Shown here: positions 40,907 to 56,526 of the stretch, in pieces
Numbering within the stretch: position 1 is the stretch's first letter
Layout: every line of letters starts with the position of its first letter
NCBI GenBank assembly: GCA_023678885.1
Contig: CM042985.1
Span: 32,744,379-32,808,378 of the forward strand
DNA from: Pogostemon cablin
Taxonomy: Eukaryota; Streptophyta; Magnoliopsida; Lamiales; Lamiaceae
DNA: 64,000 nt
Direction: 5' to 3'
Notes under the pieces: model-generated
What the model was told of the DNA's origin: nothing
Database searches by the model: none
The model's input: the letters and a program-made list of their open reading frames with translations, nothing else
Position numbers and translations under genes: made by a program

Positions 40907-43900
40907 CATGATTCGTTTAAACGAATAGATAATGAGTCTTTAGACATCGAATCTATCATGCAATATATGTTGTTTATCCTTTCATAACTCATAAAGAAAT
41001 GATTTCTTTATTCAATGATTCGATTAAACGAAGAGATAATAAGTCTATGAACGTCGAATCTATCATGCATTATATGTTGTTTATCTTTCTTAACTCATAA
41101 AGAAATGAGTTTTTTATTCAATGGTTCGATCAAACAAAGAGATAATGACTCTTTAGACGGCGAATCTATCATACATTATATATTGTTTATCCTTTCTTAT
41201 CTCATAAGGAAAGGAGTTTTTTATTCAATGATTCATTTAAACTAAGTGATAATGAGTCTTTAGACGTCGAATCTATCATGCATTGTATGTTGTTTATCCT
41301 TTCTTAACTCATAAGGAAACGAGTTCTTTATTCAATGTTTCGATTAAATGAATAGATAACAAGTCTTTAAACGTCGAATCTATCATGAATTATATGTTGT
41401 TTATCTTTTCTTAACTCAAAAAGAAATGAGTTCTTTATTCAATGAATCGATTAAACAAAGAGATAATTACTCTTTAGACGTCGAATCTATCACGCATTAT
41501 ATATTGTTTATCCTTTCTTAACTCATAAGGAAAGGAGTTTTTTATTCAATGATTCGTTTAAACGAAGTGATAATGAGTCTTTAGACGTTGAATCTATCAT
41601 GCATTATATTGTTTATCCTTTTTTAACTCATAAGGAAACGAGTTCTTTATTCAATGATTCGATTAAATGAAGAGATAATAAGTCTTTAAACATCGAATCT
41701 ATCATGCATTATATGTTGTTTATCTTTTCTTAACTAATAAGGAAATGATTTCTTTATTCAATGATTTGATTAAACAAAGAGATAATGACTCTTTAGACGT
41801 CGAATCTATCATGCATTATATATTGTTTATCCTTTCTTAACTCATATGGAAAGGAGTTTTTTATTCAACGATTCGATTAAACGAAGTGATAATGAGTCTT
41901 TATACGACGAATCTATCATGCATTATTTGTTGTTTATCCTTTCTTAACTCATAAGGAAACGAGTTCTTTATTCAATGATTCGATTAAATGAAGAGATAAT
42001 AAGTCTTTAAACATCGAATCTATCATGCATTATATGTTGTTTTTCTTTTCTTAACTCATAAAGAAACGAGTTCTTTATTCAATAATTCGATTAAACAAAG
42101 AGATAATGAATCTTTAGAGTCGAATCTATCATGCATTATATATTGTTTATCCTTTCTTAGCTCATAAGGAAACGAGTTCTTTATTCAATGATTCGATTAA
42201 ATGAAGAGATAATAAGTCTTTAAACATCGAATCTATCATGCATTATATGTTGTTTATCTTTTCTTAACTCATAAAGAAATGAGTTCTTTATTCAATGATT
42301 CGACTAAACAAAGAGATAATGACTCTTTAGACGTCAAATCTATCATGCATTATATATTGTTTATCCTTTCTTAACTCATTTGGAAATGAGTTTTTTATTC
42401 AATGATTTGATTAAATGAAGTGATATTGAGTCCTTAGACATCGAATCTATCATGCATAATATGTTGTTTATCCTTTCTTAACTCATAAGGAAACGAGTTC
42501 TTTATTCAATGATTCGATTAAACGAAGAAATAATAAGTCTTCTAACGTTGAATCTATCATGCATTATATGTTGTTTATCCTTTCTTAACTCATAAGGAAA
42601 CATGTTCAATATTCAATGATTCGATTAAATGAAGAGATAATAAGTCTTTAAACGTCGAATCTATCATGCATTATATGTTGTTTATCCTTTCTCAACTCAT
42701 AAAGAAATGAGTTTTTTATTCAATGATTCGATTAAACGTTGTGATAATGAGTCTTTAGATGTCGAATCTATCATGCACTATATGTTGTTTATCCTTTCTT
42801 AACTCATAAGGAAACGATTTCTTCATTCATTGATTCGATTAAACGAATAGATAATAAGTCTTCTTACGTCGAATCTATCATGCATTTTATGTTGTTTATC
42901 CTTTCTTAACTCATAAGGAAATATGTTCTTTATTCAATGATTCGTTTAAACGAATAGATAATGAGTCTTTAGACATCGAATCTATCATGCAATATATGTT
43001 TTTTATCCTTTCTTAACTCATAAAGAAACGATTTCTTTATTCAATGATTTGATTAAACGAAGAGATAATAAGTCTATGAACATCGAATCTATCATGCATT
43101 ATATGTTGTTTATCTTTTCTTAACTCATAAAGAAATGAGTTTTTTATTCAATGGTTCGAACAAACAAAGAGATAATGACTATTTAGACTTCGAATCTATC
43201 ATGCATTATATATTGTTTATCCTTTCTTAACTCATAAAGAAATGAGTTTTTTATTCAATGATTCGATTAAACGAAGTGATAATGAGTCTTTTGACGTCGA
43301 ATCTATCATGCACTATATGTTGTTTATCCTTTCTTAACTCATAAGGAAACGAGTTCTTTATTCAATGATTAGATTAAACGAAGAGATAATTAGTCTTTTA
43401 AAGTCGAATCTATCATGCATTATATGTTGTTTATCCTTTCTTAACTCATAAGGAAATGAGGTCTTTATTCAATGATGAGATAATAAGTCTTTAGACGTCG
43501 AATCTATCATGCATTATATGTTGTTTATCTTTTCTTAACTCATAAAGAAACGAGTTCTTTATTCAATGATTCGATTAAACAAAGAGATAATAAGTATTTG
43601 AACGTCGAATCTGTCATGCATTATATGTTGTTTATCTTTTCTTAACTCATAAAAAACGAGTTTTTTATTCAATGGTTCGATCAAACAAAGAGATAATGAC
43701 TCTTTAGACTTCGAATCTATCATGCATTATATATTGTTTATCCTTTCTTAACTCATAAAGAAATGAGTTTTTTATTCAATGATTCGATTAAACGAAGTGA
43801 TAATGAATCTTTAGATGTCGAATCTATCATGCATTACATGTTGTTTATCCTTTCTTAACTCATAAAGAAATTATTTCTTTATTCGTTGATTCTATTAAAC

Positions 43901-45230
43901 GAAGAGATAATAAGTCTTCTTACGTTGAATATATTATGCATTATATGTTGTTTATCCTTTCTTAACTCATAAAGAAACGAGTTCTTTATTCAATGATTCG
44001 ATTAAACAAAGAGATAATGAGTCTTTAGACATCGAATCTATCATGCATTATATGTTGTTATCTTTTCTTAACTCATAAGGAAACATGTTCTTTATTCAAT
44101 GATTCGTTTAAACGAATAGATAATGAGTCTTTAGACATCGAATCTATCATGCATTATATGTTGTTTATCCTTTCTTAAATCATAAAGAAACGATTTCTTT
44201 ATTCAATGATTCGATTAAACGAAGAGATAATAAGTTTATGAACATCGAATCTATCATGCATTATATGTTGTTTATCTTTTCTTAACTCATAAAGAAATAA
44301 GTTTTTTATTCAATGGTTCGATCAAACAAAGAGATAATGACTCTTTAGACGTCGAATCTATCATGCATTATATATTGTTTATCCTTTCTGAAATCATATG
44401 CAAAGGAGTTTTTTGTTCAACGATTCGTTTAAACGAAGTGATAATGAGTCTTTAGACGACGAATCTATCACGCATTATATGTCGCTTATCCTTTCTTAAC
44501 TCATAAGGAAACGAGTTCTATATTCAATGATTTGATTAAATGAAGAGATAATAAGTCTTTAAACGTCGAATCTATCATGCATTATATGTTGTTTATCTTT
44601 TCTTAACTCATAAAGAAACGAGTTCTTTATTTAATGATTTGATTAAACGAATAGATAATGAATCTTTAGACGTCGAATCTATCATGCATTATATATCATT
44701 TATCCTTTATTAACTCATAAAGAAGTGAGTTTTTTATTCAATGATTTGATTCAATGAAGTGATAATGAGTCTTTAGACGTTGAATCTATCATGCATTATA
44801 TGTTGTTTATCCTTTCTTAACTCATAAGGAAACGAGTTCTTTATTCAATGATACGATTAAACGAAGAGATAATAAGTCTTCTAACGTCGAATCTATCATC
44901 CATTATATGTTGTTTATCCTATCTTAACTCATAAGGAAACATGTTCTTTATTCAATGATTTGTTTAAACGAATAGATAATGAGTCTTTAGACATCGAATC
45001 TATCATGCAATATATGTTGTTTAACCTTTCATAACTCATAAAGAAACGATTTCTTTATTCAATGATTCGATTAAATGAAGAGATAATAAGTCTATGAACG
45101 TCGAATCTATCATGCATTATATGTTGTTTATCTTTTCTTAACTCATAAAGAAATGAGTTTTTTATTGAATGGTTCGAACAAACAAAGAGATAATGACTCT
45201 TTAGACGGCGAATCTATCATACATTATATA

Positions 45231-47744
45231 TTGTTTATCCTTTCTTATCTCATAAGGAAAGGAGTTTTTTATTCAATGATTCGTTTAAATTATGTGATAA
45301 TGAGTCTTTAGACGTCGAATCTATCATGCATTGTATGTTGTTTATCCTTTCTTAACTCATAAGGAAACGAGTTCTTTATTCAATGATTCGATTAAATGAA
45401 TAGATAACAAGTCTTTAAACGTCGAATCTATCATGAATTATATGTTATTTATCTTTTCTTAACTCAAAAAGAAATGAGTTCTTTATTCAATGAATCGATT
45501 AAACAAAGAGATAATTACTCTTTAGACGTCGAATCTATCACGCATTATATATTGTTTATCCTTTCTTAACTCATAAGGAAAGGAGTTTTTATTCATTGAT
45601 TCGTTTAAACGAAGTGATAATGAGTCTTTAGACGTCGAATCTATCATGCATTATATGTTGTTTATCCTTTCTTAACTCATAAGGAAACGAGTTCTTTGTT
45701 CAATGATTCGATTAAATGAATAGATAACAAGTCTTTAAACATCGAATCTATCATGCATTATATGTTGTTTATCTTTTCTTAACTCATAAAGAAACGAGTT
45801 CTTTATTCAATAATTCGATTAAACAAAGAGATAATGAATCTTTAGACGTCGAATCTATCATGCATTATATATTGTTTATCCTTTCTTAACTCATAAGGAA
45901 ACGAGTTCTTTATTCAATGATTCGATTAAATAAAGAGATAGTAAGTCTTTAAACATCGAATCTATCATGCATTATATGTTGTTTATCTTTTCTTAACTCA
46001 TAAAGAAATGAGTTCTTTATTCAATGATTCGATTAAACAAAGAGATAATGACTCTTTAGACGTCGAATCTATCATGCATTATATATTGTTTATCCTTTCT
46101 TAACTCATTTGGAAATGAGTTTTTTATTCAATGATTTGATTAAATGAAGTGATATTGAGTCCTTAGACGTCTAATCTATCATGCATTATATGTTGTTTAT
46201 CCTTTCTTAACTCATAAGGAAACGAGTTCTTTATTCAATGATTCGATTAAACGAAGAGATAATAAGTCTTCTAACGTTGAATCTATCATGCATTATATGT
46301 TGTTTATCCTTTCTTAACTCATAAGGAAACATGTTCTTTATTCAATGATTCGATTAAATGAAGAGATAATAAGTCTTTAAACGCCGAATCTATCATGCAT
46401 TATATGTTGTTTATCCTTCCTCAACTCATAAAGAAATGAGTTTTTTATTCAATGATTTGATTAAACGATGTGATAATGAGTCTTTAGATGTCGAATCTAT
46501 CATGCACTATATGTTGTTTATCCTTTCTTAACTCATAAGGAAACGATTTCTTTATTCATTGATTTGATTAAACGAATAGATAATAAGTCTTCTTACGTCG
46601 AATCTATCATGCATTATATGTTGTTTATCATTTCTTAACTCATAAGGAAACATGTTCTTTATTCAATGATTCGTTTAAACGAATAGATAATGAGTCTTTA
46701 GACATCGAATCTATCATGCAATATATGTTGTTTATCCTTTCTTAACTCATAAAGAAACGATTTCTTTATTCAATGATTCGATTAAACGAAAAGATAATAA
46801 GTCTATGAACATCGAATCTATCATGCATTATATGTTGTTTATCTTTTCTTAACTCATAAAGAAATGAGTTTTTTATTCAATGGTTCGATCAAACAAAGAG
46901 ATAATGACTCTTTAGACGTCGAATCTATCATATATTATATATTGTTTATCCTTTCTTATCTCATAAGGAAAGGAGTTTTTGTTCAATGATTCGTTTAAAC
47001 GAAGTGATAATGAGTCTTTAGACGTCGAATCTATGCATTATTTGTTGTTTATCCTTTCTTAACTCATAAGGAAACAAGTTCTTTATTCAATGATTCGATT
47101 AAATGAATAGATAACAAGTCTTCTTACGTCGAATCTATCATGCATTATATGTTGTTTATCCTTTCTTAACTCTTAAGAAAATATGTTCTTTATTCAATGA
47201 TTCGATTAAACAAAGAGATAATGAGTCTTTAGACATCAAATCTATAATGCATTATATGTTATTTATCCTTTCTTAACTCATAAAGAAACGAGTTCTTTAT
47301 TCAGTGATACGATTAAACAATGATATAATAAGTCTTTGAACGTCAAATCTATCATGCATTATATATTGTTATCTTTTCTTAACTCATAAAAAAATGAGTT
47401 TTTTATTTAATGATTCGATTAAACAAAGAGATAATGACTCTTTAGATATCGAATCTATCATACATTATATATTGTTTATCCTTTCTTAACTCATATGGAA
47501 AGGAGTTTTTTGTTCAACGATTCGTTTAAACGAAGTGATAATGAGTCTTTAGACGACGAATCTATCATGCATTATATGTCATTTATCCTTTCTTAACTCA
47601 TAAGGAAACGAGTTCTTTATTCAATGATTCGATTAAATGAAGAGATAATAAGTCTTTAAACGTCGAATCTATCATGCATTATATGTTGTTTATCTTTTCT
47701 TAACTCATAAAGAAACGAGTTCTTTATTTAATGATTCGATTAAA
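45231..47744 (-). repeat. Segmental duplication within satellite, copy 1
   Basis: Shares private monomer variants with 54132-56432: ttgtatgttg (45331 against 54232, offset 8901), catatattatatattg and the cagtgatacgattaaacaatgatata monomer (offset 8688). The offset falls by 213 bp, two monomers, near 45.48 kb, so the second copy has lost a dimer there. Confidence 0.75.
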
Positions 47745-47908
47745 CGAATAGATAATGAATCTTAAGACGCCGAATCTATCATGCATTATATATCATTTAT
47801 CCTTTATTAACTCATAAAGAAGTGAGTTTTTTATTCAATGATTCGATTAAACGAAGTGATAATGAGTCTTTAGACGTCGAATCTATCATGCATTATATGT
47901 TGTTTATC

Positions 47909-49796
47909 TTTTCTTAACTCATAAGGAAACGAGTTCTTTATTCAATGATTCGATTAAACGAAGAGATAATAAGTCTTCTAACGTCGAATCTATCATGCAT
48001 TATATGTTGTTTATCCTTTCTTAACTCATAAGGAAACATGTTCTTTATTCCATGATTCGTTTAAATGAATAGATAATGAGTCTTTAGACATCGAATCTAT
48101 CATGCAATATATGTTGTTTATCCTTTCATAACTCATAAAGAAACGATTTCTTTATTCAATTATTCGATTAAACGAAGAGATAATAAGTCTATGAACGTCG
48201 AATCTATCATGCATTATATGTTGTTTATCTTTTCTTAACTCATAAAGAAATGAGTTTTTTATTCAATGGTTCGATCAAACAAAGAGATAATGACTCTTTA
48301 GACGGCGAATCTATCATGCATTATATATTATTTATCCTTTCTTAACTCATAAAGAAGTGAGTTTTTTATTCAAGGATTCGATTAAAGGAAGTGATAATGA
48401 GTCTTTAGACATCGAATCTATCATGCATTATATGTTGTTTATCCTTTCTTAACTCATAAGGAAACGAGTTTTTTATTCAATGATTCGATTAAACGAAGAG
48501 ATAATAAGTCTTCTAACGTCGAATCTATCATGCATTATATGTTGTTTATCCTTTCTTAACTCATAAGGAAACATGCCCTTTATTCAATGATTCGTTTAAA
48601 CGAATAGATAATGTGTCTTTAGACATCGAATCTATCATGCAATATATGTTGTTTATCCTTTCTTAACTCATAAAGAAACTAGTTCTTTATTCAATGATTC
48701 GATTAAACGAAGAGATAATAAGTCTATGAACGTCGAATCTATCATGCATTATATGTTGTTTATCATTTCTTAACTCATAAGGAAACATGTTCTTTATTCA
48801 ATGATTCGTTTAAACGAATAGATAATGAGTCTTTAGACATCGAATCTATCATGCAATGTATGTTGTTTATCCTTTCTTAACTCATAAAGAAACGATTTCT
48901 TTATTCAATTATTCGATTAAACGAAGAGATAATAAGTCTATGAACATCGAATCTATCATAAAGAAATTAGTTTTTTATTCAATGGTTCGATCAAACAAAG
49001 AGATAATGACTCTTTAGACGTCGAATCTATCATATATTATATATTGTTTATCCTTTCTTATCTCATAAGGAAAGGAGTTTTTCTTCAATGATTCGTTTAA
49101 ACGAAGTGATAATGAGTCTTTAGACGTCGAATCTATGCATTATTTGTTGTTTATCCTTTCTTAACTCATAAGGAAACAAGTTCTTTGTTCAATGATTCGA
49201 TTAAATGAATAGATAACAAGTCTTCTTACGTCGAATCTATCATGCATTATATGTTGTTTATCGTTTCTTAACTCTTAAGAAAATATGTTCTTTATTCAAT
49301 GATTCGATTAAACAAAGAGATAATGAGTCTTTAGACATCGAATCTATAATGCATTATATGTTATTTATCCTTTCTTAACTCATAAAGAAACGAGTTCTTT
49401 ATTCCGTGATACGATTAAACAATGAGATAATAAGTCTTTGAACGTCAAATCTATCATGCATTATATATTGTTATCTTTTCTTAACTCATAAAAAGATGAG
49501 TTTTTTATTTAATGATTCGATTAAACAAAGAGATAATGACTCTTTAGATATCGAATCTATCATGCATTATATATTATTTATCCTTTCTTAACTCATATGG
49601 AAAGGAGTTTTTTGTTCAACGATTCGTTTAAACGAAGAGATAATGAGTCTTTAGACGACGAATCTATCATCCATTATATGTCGTTTATCCTTTCTTAACT
49701 CATAAGGAAACGAGTTCTTTGTTCAATGATTCGATTAAATGAAGAGATAATAAGTCTTTAAACGTCGAATCTATCATGCATTATATGTTGTTTATC
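47909..49796 (-). repeat. 1888-bp direct tandem duplication, copy 1
   Basis: Pairs of private markers are all 1888 bp apart: the caaggattcgattaaagg sequence (48371 and 50259), the atcataaagaaattag deletion monomer (48955 and 50843) and the start itself. The length equals 18 x 107 minus 38. A 33-bp deletion and several 1-3 bp losses visible inside account for the 38. Confidence 0.85.
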
Positions 49797-51684
49797 TTTT
49801 CTTAACTCATAAGGAAACGAGTTCTTTATTCAATGATTCGATTAAACGAAGAGATAATAAGTCTTCTAACGTCGAATCTATCATGCATTATATGTTGTTT
49901 ATCCTTTCTTAACTCATAAGGAAACATGTTCTTTATTCCATGATTCGTTTAAATGAATAGATAATGAGTCTTTAGACATCGAATCTATCATGCAATATAT
50001 GTTGTTTATCCTTTCATAACTCATAAAGAAACGATTTCTTTATTCAATTATTCGATTAAACGAAGAGATAATAAGTCTATGAACGTCGAATCTATCATGC
50101 ATTATATGTTGTTTATCTTTTCTTAACTCATAAAGAAATGAGTTTTTTATTCAATGGTTCGATCAAACAAAGAGATAATGACTCTTTAGACGGCGAATCT
50201 ATCATGCATTATATATTATTTATCCTTTCTTAACTCATAAAGAAGTGAGTTTTTTATTCAAGGATTCGATTAAAGGAAGTGATAATGAGTCTTTAGACAT
50301 CGAATCTATCATGCATTATATGTTGTTTATCCTTTCTTAACTCATAAGGAAACGAGTTTTTTATTCAATGATTCGATTAAACGAAGAGATAATAAGTCTT
50401 CTAACGTCGAATCTATCATGCATTATATGTTGTTTATCCTTTCTTAACTCATAAGGAAACATGCTCTTTATTCAATGATTCGTTTAAACGAATAGATAAT
50501 GTGTCTTTAGACATCGAATCTATCATGCAATATATGTTGTTTATCCTTTCTTAACTCATAAAGAAACGATTTCTTTATTCAATGATTCGATTAAACGAAG
50601 AGATAATAAGTCTATGAACGTCGAATCTATCATGCATTATATGTTGTTTATCATTTCTTAACTCATAAGGAAACATGTTCTTTATTCAATGATTCGTTTA
50701 AACGAATAGATAATGAGTCTTTAGACATCGAATCTATCATGCAATGTATGTTGTTTATCCTTTCTTAACTCATAAAGAAACGATTTCTTTATTCAATTAT
50801 TCGATTAAACGAAGAGATAATAAGTCTATGAACATCGAATCTATCATAAAGAAATTAGTTTTTTATTCAATGGTTCGATCAAACAAAGAGATAATGACTC
50901 TTTAGACGTCGAATCTATCATATATTATATATTGTTTATCCTTTCTTATCTCATAAGGAAAGGAGTTTTTCTTCAATGATTCGTTTAAACGAAGTGATAA
51001 TGAGTCATTAGACGTCGAATCTATGCATTATTTGTTGTTTATCCTTTCTTAACTCATAAGGAAACAAGTTCTTTGTTCAATGATTCGATTAAATGAATAG
51101 ATAACAAGTCTTCTTACGTCGAATCTATCATGCATTATATGTTGTTTATCGTTTCTTAACTCTTAAGAAAATATGTTCTTTATTCAATGATTCGATTAAA
51201 CAAAGAGATAATGAGTCTTTAGACATCGAATCTATAATGCATTATATGTTATTTATCCTTTCTTAACTCATAAAGAAACGAGTTCTTTATTCCGTGATAC
51301 GATTAAACAATGAGATAATAAGTCTTTGAACGTCAAATCTATCATGCATTATATATTGTTATCTTTTCTTAACTCATAAAAAGATGAGTTTTTTATTTAA
51401 TGATTCGATTAAACAAAGAGATAATGACTCTTTAGATATCGAATCTATCATGCATTATATATTATTTATCCTTTCTTAACTCATATGGAAAGGAGTTTTT
51501 TGTTCAACGATTCGTTTAAACGAAGAGATAATGAGTCTTTAGACGACGAATCTATCATCCATTATATGTCGTTTATCCTTTCTTAACTCATAAGGAAACG
51601 AGTTCTTTGTTCAATGATTCGATTAAATGAAGAGATAATAAGTCTTTAAACGTCGAATCTATCATGCATTATATGTTGTTTATC
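49797..51684 (-). repeat. 1888-bp direct tandem duplication, copy 2
   Basis: Nearly identical to the preceding copy. Differences include gaaacgatttc here versus gaaactagttc there (near 50566 and 48678) and agtcattagacg versus agtctttagacg. The similarity ends where one copy reads actcataagg and the other actcataaag. Confidence 0.85.
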
Positions 51685-51908
51685 TTTTCTTAACTCATAA
51701 AGAAACGAGTTCTTTATTTAATGATTCGATTAAACAATGAGATAATGAATCTTAATACGTCGAATCTATCATGCATTATACATTATTTATCCTTTCTTAA
51801 CTCATAAGAAAACGAGTTCTTTATTCAATGATTCGATTAAATGAAGAGATAATAAGTCTTTAAACGTCGAATCTATCATGCATTATATGTTGTTTATCTT
51901 TTCTTAAC
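50262..51908 (-). repeat. Unbroken paralogue of the array end
   Basis: This stretch aligns with 56527-58172 at an offset of 6264-6265 bp, with shared markers taaagg (50271 and 56536), atcataaagaaattag (50843 and 57108) and ctcataagaaaacg (51801 and 58065). Here the satellite continues past 51908 as ttcttaactcataaag. The other copy stops at the same base and joins the minisatellite. Confidence 0.75.
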
Positions 51909-54131
51909 TCATAAAGAAACGAGTTCTTTATTTAATGATTCGATTAAACAATGAGATAATGAATCTTAATACGTCGAATCTATCATGCATTATACATTAT
52001 TTATCCTTTCTTAACTCATAAAGAAGTGAGTTTTTTATTCAACGATTCGATTAAACGAAGTGATAATGAGTCTTTAGACGTCGAATCTATCATGCATTAT
52101 ATGTTGTTTGTCCTTTCTTAACTCATAAGGAAATGAGTTTTTTATTCAATGATTCGATTAAACGAAGAGATAATAAGTCTTCTAACGTCAAATCTATCAT
52201 GCATTATATGTTGTTTATCCTTTCTTAACTCATAAGGAAACATGCTCTTTATTCAATGATTCGTTTAAACGAATAGATAATGTGTCTTTAGACATCGAAT
52301 CTATCATGCAATATATGTTGTTTATCCTTTCTTAACTCATAAAGAAACGATTTCTTCATTCAATGATTCGATTAAACGAAGAGATAATAAGTCTATGAAC
52401 GTCGAATCTATCATGCATTATATGTTGTTTATCATTTCTTAACTCATAAGGAAACATGTTCTTTATTCAATGATTCGTTTAAACGAATAGATAATGAGTC
52501 TTTAGACATCGAATCTATCATGCAATGTATGTTGTTTATCCTTTCTTAACTCATAAAGAAACGATTTCTTTATTCAATGATTCGATTAAACGAAGAGATA
52601 ATAAGTCTATGAACATCGAATTTATCATGCATTATATGTTGTTTATCTTTTCTTAACTCATAAAGAAATTAGTTTTTTATTCAATGGTTCGATCAAACAA
52701 AGAGATAATGACTCTTTAGACGTCGAATCTATCGCATATTATATATTGTTTATCCTTTCTTATCTCATAAGGAAAGGAGTTTTTGTTCAATGATTCGTTT
52801 AAACGAAGTGATAATGAGTCTTTAGACGTCGAATCTATGCATTATTTGATGTTTATCCTTTCTTAACTCATAAGGAAACAAGTTCTTTATTCAATGATTC
52901 GATTAAATGAATAGATAACAAGTCTTCTTACGTCAAATCTATCATGCATTATATGTTGTTTATCCTTTCTTAACTCTTAAGAAAATATGTTCTTTATTCA
53001 ATGATTCGATTAAACAAAGAGATAATGAGTCTTTAGACATCGAATCTATAATGCATTATATGTTATTTATCCTTTCTTAACTCATAAAGAAACGAGTTCT
53101 TTATTCAGTGATACGATTAAGCAATGAGATAATAAGTCTTTGAACGTCAAATCTACCATGCATTATATATTGTTATCTTTTCTTAACTCATAAAAAAATG
53201 AGTTTTTTATTTAATGATTCGATTAAACAAAGAGATAATGACTCTTTAGATATCGAATCTATCATGCATTATATATTGTTTATCCTTTCTTAACTCATAT
53301 GGAAAGGAGTTTTTTGTTCAACGACTCGTTTAAAAGAAGTGATAATGAGTCTTCAGACGACGAATCTATCATGCATTATATGTCGTTTATCCTTTCTTAA
53401 CTCATAAGGAAACGAGTTCTTTATTCAATGATTCGATTAAATGAAGAGATAATAAGTCTTTAAACGTCGAATTTATCATGCATTATATGTTGTTTATCTT
53501 TTCTTAAATCATAAAGAAACGAGTTCTTTATTTAATGATTCGATTAAACAATGAGATAATGAATCTTAAGACGTCGAATCTATCATGCATTATATATTAT
53601 TTATCCTTTCTTAACTCATAAAGAAGTGAGTTTTTTATTCAACGATTCGATTAAACGAAGTGATAATGAGTCTTTAGACGTCGAATCTATCATGCATTAT
53701 ATGTTGTTTATCCTTTCTTAACTCATAAGGAAACGAGTTTTTTATTTTATAATTCGATTAAACGAAGAGATAATAAGTCTTCTAACGTCGAATCTATCAT
53801 GCATTATATGTTGTTTATCCTTTCTTAACTCATAAGGAAACATGCTCTTTATTCAATGATTCGTTTAAACGAATAGATAATGTGTCTTTAGACATCGAAT
53901 CTATCATGCAATATATGTTGTTTATCCTTTCTTAACTCATAAAGAAACGATTTCTTTATTCAATGATTCGATTAAACGAAGAGATAATAAGTCTATGAAC
54001 GTCGAATCTATCATGCATTATATGTTGTTTATCTTTTCTTAACTCATAAAGAAATGAGTTTATTATTCAATGGTTCGATCAAACAAAGAGATAATGACTC
54101 TTTAAATGGCGAATCTATCATACATTATATA

Positions 54132-56432
54132 TTATTTATCCTTTCTTATCTCATAAGGAAAGGAGTTTTTTATTCAATGATTCGTTTAAACTAAGTGATA
54201 ATGAGTCTTTAGACATCCAATCTATCATGCATTGTATGTTGTTTATCCTTTCTTAACTCATAAGGAAACGAGTTCTTTATTCAATGATTCGATTAAATGA
54301 ATAGATAACTAATCTTTAAACGTCGAATTTATCATGAATTATATGTTGTTTATCTTTTCTTAACTCAAAAAGAAATGAGTTCTTTGTTCAATGATTCGAT
54401 TAAATGAATAGATAACAAGTCTTTAAACATCGAATCTATCATGCATTATATGTTGTTTATCTTTTCTTAACTCATAAAGAAACGTGTTCTTTATTCAATA
54501 ATTCGATTAAACAAAGAGATAATGAATCTTTAGACGTCGAATCTATCATGCATTATATATTGTTTATCCTTTCTTAACTCATAAGGAAACGAGTTCTTTA
54601 TTCAATGATTCGATTAAATGAAGAGATAGTAAGTCTTTAAACATCGAATCTATCATGCATTATATGTTGTTTATCTTTTATTAACTCATAAAGAAATGAG
54701 TTCTTTATTCAATGATTCGATTAAACAAAGAGATAATGACTCTTTAGACGTCGAATCTATCATGCATTATATATTGTTTATCCTTTCTTAACTCATTTGG
54801 AAATGAGTTTTTTATTCAATGATTTGATTAAATGAAGTGATATTGAGTCCTTAGACGTCGAATCTATCATGCATTATATGTTGTTTATCCTTTCTTAACT
54901 CATAAGGAAACGAGTTCTTTGTTCAATGATTCGATTAAACGAAGAGATAATAAGTCTTCTAACGTTGAATCTATCATGCATTATATGTTGTTTATCCTTT
55001 CTTAACTCATAAGGAAACATGTTCTTTATTCAATGATTCGATTAAATGAAGAGATAATAAGTCTTTAAACGTCGAATCTATCATGCATTATATGTTGTTT
55101 ATCCTTCCTCAACTCATAAAGAAATGAGTTTTTTATTCAATGATTTGATTAAACGATGTGATAATGAGTCTTTAGATGTCGAATCTATCATGCACTATAT
55201 GTTGTTTATCCTTTCTTAACTCATAAGGAAACGATTTCTTTATTCATTGATTTGATTAAACGAATAGATAATAAGTCTTCTTACGTCGAATCTATCATGC
55301 ATTATATGTTGTTTATCATTTCTTAACTCATAAGGAAACATGTTCTTTATTCAATGATTCGTTTAAACGAATAGATAATGAGTCTTTAGACATCGAATCT
55401 ATCATGCAATATATGTTGTTTATCCTTTCTTAACTCATAAAGAAACGATTTCTTTATTCATTGATTCGATTAAACGAAAAGATAATAAGTCTATGAACAT
55501 CGAATCTATCATGCATTATATGTTGTTTATCTTTTCTTAACTCATAAAGAAATGAGTTTTTTATTCAATGGTTCGATCAAACAAAGAGATAATGACTCTT
55601 TAGACGTCGAATCTATCATATATTATATATTGTTTATCCTTTCTTATCTCATAAGGAAAGGAGTTTTTGTTCAATGATTCGTTTAAACGAAGTGATAATG
55701 AGTCTTTAGACGTCGAATCTATGCATTATTTGTTGTTTATCCTTTCTTAACTCATAAGGAAACAAGTTCTTTATTCAATGATTCGATTAAATGAATAGAT
55801 AACAAGTCTTCTTACGTCGAATCTATCATGCATTATATGTTGTTTATCCTTTCTTAACTCTTAAGAAAATATGTTCTTTATTCAATGATTCGATTAAACA
55901 AAGAGATAATGAGTCTTTAGACATCGAATCTATAATGCATTATATGTTATTTATCCTTTCTTAACTCATAAAGAAACGAGTTCTTTATTCAGTGATACGA
56001 TTAAACAATGATATAATAAGTCTTTGAACGTCAAATCTATCATGCATTATATATTGTTATCTTTTCTTAACTCATAAAAAAATGAGTTTTTTATTTAATG
56101 ATTCGATTAAACAAAGAGATAATGACTCTTTAGATATCGAATCTATCATACATTATATATTGTTTATCCTTTCTTAACTCATATGGAAAGGAGTTTTTTG
56201 TTCAACGATTCGTTTAAACGAAGTGATAATGAGTCTTTAGACGACGAATCTATCATGCATTATATGTCATTTATCCTTTCTTAACTCATAAGGAAACGAG
56301 TTCTTTATTCAATGATTCGATTAAATGAAGAGATAATAAGTCTTTAAACGTCGAATCTATCATGCATTATATGTTGTTTATCTTTTCTTAACTCATAATG
56401 AAACGAGTTCTTTATTTAATGATTCGATTAAA
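54132..56432 (-). repeat. Segmental duplication within satellite, copy 2
   Basis: Counterpart of 45231-47744, two monomers shorter near its start. The copies part company where one has aacgaatagataatg and the other aacaatgagataatg. Confidence 0.75.
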
Positions 56433-56526
56433 CAATGAGATAATGAATTTTAAGACGTCGAATCTATCATGCATTATATATTATTTATCCTTTCTTAACT
56501 CATAAAGAAGTGAGTTTTTTATTCAA